From Cryoendolithus antarcticus (lineage: Eukaryota; Ascomycota; Dothideomycetes; Cladosporiales; Cladosporiaceae), in NCBI GenBank assembly GCA_002077065.1, contig NAJO01000013.1, forward strand, positions 682,001-746,000: a stretch of DNA of 64,000 nucleotides, read 5' to 3'. The translations under genes and the position numbers were made by a program. The notes beneath the pieces were generated by a model that saw nothing but the letters and a program-made list of their open reading frames with translations, had not been told where the DNA came from and ran no database searches. Positions 1-9,931 of this stretch are shown one piece after another. Every line of letters starts with the position of its first letter. Position 1 is the stretch's first letter.

Positions 1-2792
1 GGATCAGACTGTCGAGCTCCACCACCTTCAGGGTCATCATCGGCATCGTCTTCAGCTCCAGGCTGGGCACCTTCGTCTTCGAGCCGCCGTTTCATAGCCT
101 CGGCTTCTTTGATGGCTTTTGACGTGCGATTGCGAATGCGCTGGTCGGGGATGCCTTTGAAGGGTTGATAGCGATCCCTGGTCGGATAGAAGGCCCGCAC
201 CGTACGGAACTCCCTGTACATAGATCTCGCAGCGTCCATCCACTTGAAGATCTCCTCCTCTTTGACTTCGGGCTCATCTAGTGCTGGCCACAGATCTCTC
301 ACCACCTCGAAGTCTCGGAACACTCTCTCTGCTTGCTCATTCATAAGCTGCTCGCGCTCATCATCTCGCCGAACAATGACAGCGTATCTCCTCTCAGGTG
401 CGCCGGATGGTGTAAAGTCATCTTCGCCAGTGTCCTTCGGCAGCAAATCTCGAGGAGTTCGGCGGGCAAGAATGGACGGCTTGCGAACAAGTTTGCGGCC
501 GTTCGCCGGCTCGGGCTCGAATGCATCGAGATCCGCACCGAAGGCATCGAACGTATCATACCTGCCCTCTCCTGCAGGTGTGAAACGCACCGATGGAGAT
601 TTAGAGCCATCGGACGCTACAGATTCACGCCTGGGTCTGCGAGCTGACCGACTCTTCTCGGGTAGTGCATTCGCTTGGTCCGTCGCTTCTTCGCCAGCTC
701 GTGTACCGCGTAGCTTCTCTCTACGAGCACTTTGCTTCAACGGCACGGGGGGCTTGGATAATCGCTCCTTCCAGATAATATCCTTCTTTCCCAGTGCGAT
801 CATCTCACGTGCAATGGTCCATGACTTCTCCTTCTGCTGCATGTCGTCACAATAGAGTCTTGAAAGCTCGATCCTTGCGGGAATATTGGATGGATCGAGT
901 GCTACTACAGCTTTGTAGCACGCTTCTGCATCCTCGAATCTGTCGAGTTGCCTGTAGCATGAAGCTAGATGTATCCAGAAGTCATCCGTTAGCTCAGTCT
1001 CGACTTGCTTGACCGGCTCGTAGAACTTCACTGCCGCATCCCAGACCCACCGCTGTCGCAGAGCGTCCGCTATCGTGTAGAACAGATCATAGACATTAGC
1101 TATGTCGTCAACCAATGCGTAGACATGCTCGAAGTGTGCAAGTGCTTCAGTATGATGCGCTGGACCCATCTTTAGACGAAAGAGACCCAGCTTCACACGG
1201 AGATCCAGGGGCAGGCCATTGCCGTATGACGCAAGATCTTTACTACAAAGATCTGCCTGGAACTCGTCGACATGAGATCGACGGTCGTGAGTCGCGTCGA
1301 ACTCGCGGTCATCCATGTCGTAGCGATCCCAGCACGTTTCCTCAACTCGACCCAGGGACCAGCGTGCCAGACGCTTCAGTTGTGTGACACCGTACTCTGG
1401 AGTTGACGAATGATCAACAGTATCGAGATAGACTGCCAGATGCGCCCACTGCGTGTCCGCGTCATGCAGCGAGTCGTTCTCAAGATGCAACTCCAAAGCA
1501 CGCTCGTACGCATCTCTCGCTTTTGCTGTCTCACTCGGCTCGCCACAGGCAAGGGACAACTCAGCGCAGAGCTTGACATTGTCCAGATCATCGGGTCGCA
1601 TCTGGTTCATGTGGAAGCTCTCTCTGCGTGCCCTTGACTTGCGACCAAGCTCAAGCCAGATGTCTCGCTTCTGCACGCGGATGTCGTAGTTCTCCTTGTC
1701 GACATATTGAGCGTTTTGCAGACACTGGGCAGCTTGCAACAAGTCCTCTTCCTTGCGGAATTCACCGGCAACATCGAGTGTCTTATTTGCGCACAGGATC
1801 CAGAGTTCGGGATCTGTCTTTCGCATTGTCGCACCTTGCAGCAGAGCAACGAGAGATTCTTTCGGCTGGTTTCGAGCGGCGCATATTTCGGACAGCAGCG
1901 AGTGTGCAGCGAACACCATCGGGTCTACGGCTACGGCAGCTTGAGCCTTATCTCGAGCGAGATCGAGATCACCAGTGATAAAGGCGTTTGACGCCGCTTG
2001 CTGCAATTTTTTGAACTCGGGCCCGGGTTCTCGATCACGCTGCCTCTTTCTGGTAGCTTGCGATCCTGGTTTGCGGAGTCATGCCCTCTCCGCTTTCCGC
2101 TCCTCCTTTCGACGAAGCGCAGGATCGTGTGCAGTGCCTTTCAAAGCCCAAGCAATGCCACGTCTACCGCCTCTGCTGCCTTTGCCACCTCTCCCTCGAC
2201 CTCGTGGTCGTCCAGGTCCATTGCGAGCAGTTGTCGGTCGATCAGGTAGATTGTACAGTGATGTATCGAAGTCGTCGTCATCATCGTCGAGGTCAGTAGC
2301 GCCAGCTGCGATGTTCAGATCACGTTCGAACTCTGTATCCTCGTCTAAGTCGTCTGAATCGGCCTCTCTGTAGTCCTCGTCCTTCTCGTCGTTGACGATC
2401 GAACCAAGAGCGTCAGGAATGGCAAAGTCATCTTCACTATCGGCATCCGTTTCCATTGGATCGAAAGCAATAGTACCCGTATTGGCCGCCCAGCCGGTCT
2501 GCTGTCCAGGATCGCCATGATACATGTGGAACTTCTCAGCAAAGAGTCGATAGTCATCAGGATCCGCGGCTCCGCCATCAGCGTCGTTCACAGCGTGACC
2601 ATCGTTAAGTTGGAAGTTGTTGGATGGACTGTACACCATGCCATGCGAGATCGGTGCGATCAGTCCGGAGTCATCGGTATGCGATGCCGGGACGAAACCA
2701 TCGTGAATAGCAGAGCCTCCACCGAAGCCATCATGATGTTGAACCGGAAGAGGAGAGAGGGACACATTGCTGAAGTCGGGGAAGTCGTCCAT
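1..2792 (-). CDS. TFC4: TFIIIC subunit Tfc4/Sfc4, TPR protein (3' end cut by window)
   Basis: TFIIIC binds the A and B boxes of tRNA genes, and its Tfc4/Sfc4 subunit recruits TFIIIB for RNA polymerase III. The protein starts at ATG 2792. About 220 residues of acidic, low-complexity sequence (DLDDDDDDFD) and a basic GRPRGRGRGGKG stretch come first. Helical TPR-like repeats follow, with residues such as DLARDKAQAAVAVDP and ALAHFEHVYALVDD, then a charged C-terminal region that runs off base 1. This order fits Tfc4. The frame meets TGA at 2079-2081 and then continues as good protein in the same frame. A 48-nt intron at 2066-2113 (weak donor GTCGAA, ATGAC branch, CCAG acceptor) removes the stop and keeps phase. 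The start is divergent from SmD1. The family call is secure; the intron is inferred. Confidence 0.85.
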
Positions 2793-3152
2793 CTCTGTTA
2801 CCTACCGACGCTGAGATCGCACCGGCAGTGAGGAAGCCGTGCGGTCATACTTCAAGCGAATGGAGCGTCCTACGATTGGCATACAAGCCGAGTGCGTCGT
2901 GGAGTTTGGGATCAAAAGCTCGTGTAGAAGAGTATATGCACACTCATGACTCAGCAAGCACTAGCGTTTCACGTGACATCGAAAAGTCGCGACTCGCTCC
3001 CAAGCTGCCATCACATCTGCTGAGCAGTTCGCAGTATCGTTCGACTCAGCAACTTCCTCCACAACTTAGCACGCAGCTTCTCCCGACTCGCCAAAGTACT
3101 GCGCACATCGACATCTGCCTTCCCCCACATTGCGACACCCCCCATCGCAATC
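2793..3152. promoter_or_regulatory. Divergent intergenic region between TFC4 and SMD1
   Basis: A 360-bp region between the two ATGs, so it must hold both promoters. A CACGTG E-box core lies at 2971-2976, and C/T-rich sequence precedes the SmD1 start. No other gene is supported here. Confidence 0.5.
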
Positions 3153-3727
3153 ATGAAGCTCGTCAGGTAAGCCCTTCACTCCCAGCGAGTGCGCTCAGTC
3201 TCGCAAGCTGAACTTCCTCCCCAAGGCTGCGCACCGCAATCGAGCCTGGCTGACAGCAGGCCTGCTAGGTTCCTTATGAAATGCTCCAACGAGACCGTCA
3301 CAGTCGAGCTCAAAACGGGTATCTACCTTCACCCTATACACTTACTAACCTTAATGCTGACCTTGTACTCTTACCAGGCACGATAATCCACGGCACCATC
3401 GCCTCCGTCTCCCCTCAAATGAACACCAACCTCCGCACCGCCAAGATGACGCCCAAGGGCGGCGCGCCAATCTCGCTAGACCAGATCTCCATCCGCGGAT
3501 CAGAGATCCGTCATATAATTCTCCCTGACAGTCTGCCATTGGATACGCTGCTCATTGATGATGCGCCGAAGCCGAAGAATAAGGCGAGGAAGGAGCAGGA
3601 TCGTGGCGCGAGGGCTGGGGGTGATAGAGGGGGACGGGGAGGAGGGAGGGGAGGACCCAGGGGACGGGGAATGGGTGGTGGACGAGGAGGTGGGGCTAGA
3701 GGGAGGGGCGGTGGGAGAGGATTGTAA
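3153..3727 (+). CDS. SMD1: Small nuclear ribonucleoprotein SmD1
   Basis: SmD1 is a core subunit of the heptameric Sm ring on spliceosomal U snRNAs. Three exons: 3153-3166, 3269-3318 and 3378-3727. Intron 3167-3268 has a GTAAGC donor; intron 3319-3377 has a GTATCT donor and a CTAAC branch. The joined N-terminus reads MKLVRFLMKCSNETVTVELK, then TGTIIHGTI and MNTNLRTAK, the Sm1 motif. ISIRGSEIRHIILPD is the Sm2 motif. A glycine/arginine-rich tail of about 40 residues ends the protein, as expected for SmD1, where such tails are arginine-methylated and bound by SMN in animals. The first exon codes only four full residues, so automated models may miss it. Very secure. Confidence 0.95.
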
Positions 3728-4908
3728 GTGGGTTGTGGAAATGCTGAGAAGGTAAGGTTGTATCGCGTGACGTGACATGGCGACGCCGCGGGGGCAGCAG
3801 CAGAAGCAGCGACAATATCTGCGCCAACCCTACAGATCATGAGTCTAACACTGCGAGGGCCGGAATGATTACTATCAAGGGGAATGCGGTGCCGGAGAGC
3901 GCCAACCAGACATATGGACGCGGATGGGCTGCATCAAATGACGAAGGAGAGCGGAGTTGTCCGTCACCACGCAGCATGAGCAGGCTTCTGATGCTGAGTC
4001 TGTCCATGACAGAGCGACGGGAGATGCACTATCACAGGGCGGCGAATCAAAGCGTAGGCCAGTCACGTCAAACATTGCGCTGAAGTCGATTTGTTGCGCC
4101 TGAGATTCTATCCCCTTCCGTACACGTAGCACTTGGAGTTGTGTTAGCGAAGCGCCTGCAAGGCTGCAAGGCACCAAAGTCAACTTCTCACTCTCAATTT
4201 CTCGAAGTCTGTCTCCTCGATCGCATATCGCTCGCAATTAAAAACGAGCAGACTTTCTAATCGATCTCATCTCGTCAAGCCAGCATACCCCCGCCTGTAA
4301 CGATCACGCCGTACAACGGTGCCACATCTTCGTGTAGTGAGACAGCTTAAGCAGCTCCCGGAATACCTCGCGTTTGTGGAACCCTTGACTTTACGCGAGA
4401 TGCTGTTTGCGTGTGCCAAGCACGATCGTGGTGATTTTCAGCCACCTCGATCGCCATCTAGATTTGACTCGTGTGAAGATCGAGGGGTGGAGGGGGTATG
4501 GATCTACGTGGTGATCTCGACGAGGATTGCTAAAGGGCAAGTCCCGGCGGAGAGGAGTCGAAGACGTGGAGGGTTGAAGTCGATCTGTTTGGACGGTCAT
4601 CAAGGCGGTGCCTCGGGGAGATCTTTGGTTCATTTGAATCTGGGTTGAATCGAGATGGAGTCCGGCGCTTGGCGACGCTAGGCAGATTTGCGCATCTGCT
4701 TCGGGCGTTTTGTCGCAGCATGGTGGTCGGTTGACGATGATGATGCTTGCTTGCTGTCTGACTTGCATCGTGACTTCCGAATACCTGCTGAAGTCACCAA
4801 CGCACCTCATGGGCCACATCTGTCAATAATATCAGTGTGCACGGCGCGGCTACAGGTTCCAAAGTGTAGATCGAGTAACAGAGATTTCCGATCGCAGCTT
4901 CCCCGATC
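3728..4908. other. Intergenic, no supported gene
   Basis: About 1.2 kb between SmD1 and NOP9. Short open frames occur on both strands, such as 4391-4819 on the minus strand, but their compositions look random and no splice signals join them. It holds the SmD1 3' region and the NOP9 promoter; no tRNA-like boxes are visible. Confidence 0.5.
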
Positions 4909-7174
4909 ATGCCGAAAGAGAACAGAAAGCGCGGGAGGCGCATGGATGGGAAGAAGCGAAAGCTCTCTGATGCTGAAGAGGATCTATCGCTTGAAGAATC
5001 GAGCAAACGACACAAGTCCGAAGATGGCGACTCCCACATTGCCCACGAGGCTGTACCGGAACACGAGGACGCGCTCGCCGGTGCTTACCCGGGCGAGAAG
5101 CCTTTCTTTGGGATGCTGGATGATGACGAGCAAGAGTACTTCAAGAACGCCGACCAAATGCTAGAGTTGAATCAATTCGAGGATGCAGAGTCGCGGCAAC
5201 TCTTCTTGGAGAATGTGTGGCGCGAAGCTGATGGGAAGGAGCTTAAGATCGCGAACAGCCAGAGTTGTTCGCGCTTAATGGAGAGACTGATACAACTATC
5301 CACGCCGACGCAACTGGAGAGTTTATTCGGGAAATTCATGGAGCAGTAAGCACTATCGTGAGTACCGGAAATGCGACGTTCATGCTAATCGCTTTTGCAG
5401 TTTCGTTCATCTCATGACACATCGATTTGCGTCGCATTGCTGCGAAGCGCTTTTCCTCAATGCAGCACCAGCAGTAGCAGCGGAAGTGCTGAGTGGAGGG
5501 AGAACAGAGGCGGAGTCTGAGGTCAACGGAGCCAATGGGTCCACCTCGTCCATAGAGGATTGTTTCCTCTCGACAGCGACAGCTTTGCAAGGCAATATCG
5601 GCTTCCTCATGACCGAACGCTACGCTTCGCATCCTCTTCGCATCCTTTTGCTAGTGCTGGCTGGAGAGACTCTGGACTCCGCATCAACAAAGCAACTTCT
5701 GCAAAGCAAGAAGAAGGAGTCAGTGAAAGTGGAAGGCGGCGAAAAAGGTGGAGAAAGGGCGAACGATGGACCAGTACAAGCATCTCGGACTGTGCCAACG
5801 TCGTTCTCAGCTGCGCTTGAAAGTCTGATCAGCGAGAGCGTCGCGGGATTGGACACGGACAGACTCCGAGGTCTCGCGACACATGCGAACGGCAATCCGA
5901 CACTACAGCTTCTGCTACGGGTTGAGCTGTCGCATTTCGGCAAGCAGCGCGCGAAGGACGAGAACTCCATTATACGGACCCTGCTCCCGGATGACCCGAT
6001 CACTGCAGAGTGCGGAAGCGCGTCGTTCATCAACGGCTTGATGTACGATCCCGTGGGATCAAGATTGGCAGAGACACTGGTACAATGCGCGCCTGCGAAG
6101 CTCTTCAGAAATCTTTACACGACACTATGGAAGGAGCGTCTCCCCTCATATGCGCGGAATGAGATCGCTAGCTTTGTCGCCTGCAAAATCATCGAGCGCC
6201 TAGGCAAGGACGACCTGCTGGACGTCCACGAAGTGCTCGCGCCGCACATCCCTTCCCTGCTAGAGCGCGACCGCACAAATGTCGTGCGGACACTTATACA
6301 ACGTTGCACGATCCGCGACATTGACACGAAAGCTATCGCTGTGCAGATCAACTCCACCTGGGATACGCCCGATGGTTTCGAGATTCGGAAACTGCTCAAG
6401 ATTGGCCCCCAGGCCAGCAAGAAGGACGACTCGCCCCACGACAGCGCACGAAGTGGCGCAAGCGTCACAGGTCCGGTACCGCATCAAGTTAAAACCACTG
6501 AGCCTGTGAAAGCCCACTTCAATATCCTCGCACAAGTCATGATACTCGTGCCTGGCGCTCTCAGCGGCCTGATCCTCGACTCCCTTGTTCTGCTCGATGC
6601 CGAGACACTCCTAGACATGTGCCGCGACCCGATCGTCTCCCGCACTTTACAAGCCGCCATCACCTCGAAGACAGCCACCATAATCACCACGCGCAAGCTT
6701 GTCCAACACTTTTACGGCCATATTGGCGACATGGCAGTCGACAAAGCCGCCTCCCACGTCGTAGACTGCATATGGGAAGGCACACACGGCCTAGCATTTA
6801 TCCGCGAACGCATCGCCGAAGAGCTCGCAGAGAACGAGGCCCAGCTTCGCGAGTCTCCCTGCGGCAGAGCAGTGTGGAAGAATTGGAAGATGGATCTGTA
6901 TAAGCGGCGAAGACTAGATTGGATCCGGCAGAGTAAGAACAAGGCTAGTAATGATGGATTTCAGAGCTTTGAGGAGATTGAGGGAGGGGTAGATGCGGTT
7001 GCGGCGGCAAAGACACCGTTGCAGATGGCAAGGGAGAGGCATGTGAAGAATAAAGCTGCGAAGGAGAAGAAGGCTGTGAAGGACGCGAAGAAGGCATCAG
7101 TTGGGGTTAGTGGGGAAGGCGCAGGAGCAGCAGCGGCGTCGGGCGTGAACGCTACGCCTGTGAATGGTAGCTGA
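4909..7174 (+). CDS. NOP9: Pumilio-repeat nucleolar protein Nop9
   Basis: Nop9 is a PUF-like RNA-binding protein needed for 18S rRNA production in the 90S/pre-40S particle. Two exons, 4909-5345 and 5401-7174, give about 736 residues. Intron 5346-5400 has a GTAAGC donor, a CTAAT branch and a TTTTGCAG acceptor, and joins MEQ-end coding to HFVHLMTHRFASHCCEALF. The lysine/arginine-rich N-terminus KENRKRGRRMDGKKRK suits a nucleolar signal. Pumilio-like helical units follow, for example SRLMERLIQL, GSRLAETLVQ and ASHVVDCIWEG. The C-terminus is an alanine/lysine-rich tail (KAAKEKKAVKDAKK). Length and order fit fungal Nop9. The first ATG with an acidic/basic leader is the natural start. Confidence 0.9.
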
Positions 7175-7501
7175 GACTTTGAAGGGTTGTAGTGGGAAAG
7201 AGTACCTAGAAGTTGTACAGAAGTAGCGACAGTGGATAGTGCAATTATACCCCGGACTTGGGCTTGTACATTGAAGCTTTTTCTCTGTGATGAAATCACC
7301 ATCACGCAACACTCGTCATTAGTCAGGCAATTGACGATTTTGTATCGCATCTAACGCATCGAGTGACTCTCGCCCTAATGTACTCTCGAACTGTAGGTAC
7401 TGTTTGCCATCCGTGTCCATCGTCCATTCGTTTCCTTTAGTTGCCGTGTCCACAGGGTAGTGTCACTTGCAGCAACACCATCACCTTTACATTGCCCCAA
7501 C
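7175..7501. other. Intergenic between NOP9 and the PLP decarboxylase
   Basis: A 327-bp tandem spacer with the NOP9 3' end and the upstream region of the next gene. Nothing else is recognised. Confidence 0.5.
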
Positions 7502-9141
7502 ATGTCACCCACGAACGGGACGTCACTTCCTTTACGAGAGTCAAACAATGCACAGAAGCCTCTCCAGCGTGCTCAGGAAACAGAAGAAGTACACTATTTC
7601 CAGCTCAACTTTTTTGACCTCTTGATTGACCATTCGCCACCCAGCTTCTCAACGCCGTCCAATCCCTCATCCTCCCCTTCATCAAATCCGCCGACAACAA
7701 CGCCGCCACCCAGCCCTCTGGCCATGGCCTCCAAACCCCAGGCAAAGGCCCTCGAAGTGTCGTCCTGGAACACCACGCTCCGAAGAAACTCACTTCTCTA
7801 CTTGCCCTCGATCTCCCGACCACCGGCGCCGGCAAAGACGGACTCCTCACAGTCGTCGAAACGCTACTCCAATACTCCGTGAACACTTGGGACCAAGGCT
7901 TCCTCTCCAAACTTTACGCCTCAACCACCCCCGTCGGTCTGGCCGCTGATCTAGTACTCAGTGCGCTGAACACGAATCTGCACGTCTACCAAGTCTCCCC
8001 CGCCCTGACAGTAATCGAGAAAACCGTCTCCCGCGCCTTAGCCGACAAATTCGGCCTCAAAGGTTCTTTTGCAGGCGGTGTAAGCCAGCCTGGCGGTTCA
8101 GCGGCGAATCTGTCATCAATAGTCATTGCGCGGAACTCGCTCTTCCCGGAGACGAAGACAGAAGGCTACGGGAGCAGAAAGTTCGTCCTCTTCACGAGCG
8201 CACATGGGCATTATAGTCTCGAGAAAGCGGCGCAGATTTGCGGCTTCGGATCTGGGGCTGTGAGAGCTGTGGCGGTGGACGAGAGGGGTTGTATGTCGGT
8301 CTCCGCGTTACAGGCTGCGGTTACGAAAGCGAAGGAGGCGGGCGAGACGCCTTTCTACGTGAATGCCACGGCTGGTACGACGGTGCTTGGATCCTTTGAT
8401 CCGCTGGACGAAATCGCTGCGGTTTGTAAGAAGGATATTCTCTGGATGCATGTTGATGGTAGTTGGGGCGGGCCGGTGATCTTCTGCGAGGAGCAGAGGC
8501 ATAAGCTCAAGGGCGTCGAGCTCGCGGATTCAGTGGCGCTGTGTCCACATAAGATGCTCGGCGTGCCGGTGACTTGTTCGTTCCTACTAGGGAAAGACAT
8601 TCGACAATTTCATGCGGCTATGACGCTACCGGCTGGCTACTTGTTCCATTCGGACGAAGACGAGGATCCGAGTCCAGCAGATACCGAGACGACGAACGGG
8701 AGCACTTCAACGAAACAGCAAGATTTCAACGACCTCGCGGATCTGACGCCGCAGTGCGGCAGAAGGGGAGATAGTCTCAAGATGGCCTTAGCTTGGATCT
8801 ACCAAGGCAGCGAGGGGTTTAGCGACTACATAGCTACTGGGTTCGCCGCCGCAGCACATCTCGCCACCCTTGTGGCCAATAACAGCGACTTCGCATTGGT
8901 GAGCGAGAACCCGCCGCCTTGCTTGCAGGTCTGCTTCTACTACCGAAAAGGCCCAGACAAGAAGGAGAACAGCAAGCGAACGGCGGATATAGCTGCGAAG
9001 TTGGTGCCTAGGGGTTTCATGGTGGACTTCGCGCCTGGAGAGGAAGGGAGCTTCTTGAGGGTTGTGCTTAATGGGCAGACAACGCTGGGGACTGTGGAGG
9101 GATTGGTGAAGGCTATAGAAGAGGTGGGTGGGGATGCATAG
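7502..9141 (+). CDS. Group II pyridoxal-phosphate decarboxylase (glutamate/cysteine-sulfinate type)
   Basis: Decarboxylates an amino acid using PLP; the substrate is probably glutamate, aspartate or cysteine sulfinate, but cannot be fixed from sequence. Two exons, 7502-7588 and 7645-9141, about 527 residues. Intron 7589-7644 has a GTACAC donor and a CACCCAG acceptor, phase 0, and joins TEE to LLNAVQSLILPFIKSADN, the usual N-terminal helix of this family. Seen motifs: SQPGGSAANLSS (phosphate binding), SAHGHYSLEKAAQICGFG, HVDGSWGG around residues 298-305 and CPHKMLGVP with the PLP lysine near residue 332. All catalytic elements are intact, so it should be active. An upstream GTG in the same frame is not needed. 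No predicted targeting signal, so probably cytosolic. Confidence 0.9.
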
Positions 9142-9461
9142 CGTGTTGCGCAGGCTCTGGAGTGTGAATTCGATACGTCAAAACTTGAGCACCCGAAAGG
9201 TCAGCAAGCAACATACACGTACTTTAAGCCTCTATACGCTGAGTTCAGTCAGCATCTTCAGCCACGCAGCAGGACTGAAGAGACCAATTGTCCATACACT
9301 CAGCTCCATCTACTTATATGTCTATTTTGCCAGCACATGAATGCTGCTCATCTAAGCCCAAGTCTCCGATCTAAACCTCTCCAGCTCACCGACATCCCGC
9401 CTCACTGGACACTCACGGCACTTACTACAATGCGCGGCAGGCCTGCGCCAGCACACTCAAG
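9142..9461. other. Intergenic spacer
   Basis: A 320-bp tandem spacer between the decarboxylase and a small membrane-protein gene. No gene-like content. Confidence 0.45.
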
Positions 9462-9931
9462 ATGACAGAAATCAAGCACGTTGCGAGGAAGGCTATCGAC
9501 AAGCCCGACCGATTCGCCCTCGGGTCCCTCCTCTTCACAACAGCAATATGTCAAATCCTACTCTCTAGTCTCATCTCTCCCATAATTACGTGCAGTCAGT
9601 GCAATCGTATTCCTGCTCGTACGAATCAAGACTCACATTCCTCGCAGTCCTCATTCGTCGCGATCTGAACGAGATTCATCTCGCATTCTCCCTGTCCACG
9701 GTGTGCACACTGTACACAGTCGGAGCCATTGTGTGGCTGTGCTACGTTGCAGGAGATCTAGCGAAATATCTTGGAAGTACTGACAGGGGAGGCGAAATGG
9801 TCTTGAAGTTCAGCGAGGAGTGCAAGCAGAATATTATGTTGACGGTGGCACTTGGAGGGCGAGGAATCGCAGGGGCGACGTTGTGGACTAATCCCATATT
9901 TCGTGGGTTCTCTGAGCTAGTCGGCTACTAA
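9462..9931 (+). CDS. Small multi-pass membrane protein, uncharacterised
   Basis: I do not recognise a named family. The model has exons 9462-9594 and 9648-9931 joined across intron 9595-9647 (donor GTCAGT, acceptor CCTCGCAG), giving about 138 residues. The phase-1 join makes ISPIITCILIRRDLNEIHLA. Two hydrophobic segments are clear, near residues 22-45 (GSLLFTTAICQILLSSLI) and 58-78 (STVCTLYTVGAIVWLCYVAG). A weaker one lies in the C-terminal third. The N-terminus KHVARKAIDKPDRFALGS is basic and probably cytoplasmic or in the matrix. The last 15 bases overlap the end of the convergent APC1 gene. The first exon alone would stop at 9668, so the splice decides the model; it is plausible but unproven. 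Confidence 0.55.

Noticed and set aside
244..855. 203-codon plus-strand frame
   Set aside because: Antisense to the TFC4 coding region; Ser/Arg-rich shadow sequence.
2971..2976. CACGTG core in the TFC4/SMD1 region as a PHO or other bHLH site
   Set aside because: Such 6-mers are expected about 16 times in 64 kb, and nothing links these genes to a specific regulator.
4391..4819. 142-codon minus-strand frame in the SMD1-NOP9 gap
   Set aside because: Random-looking composition, no motif, no splice partners.
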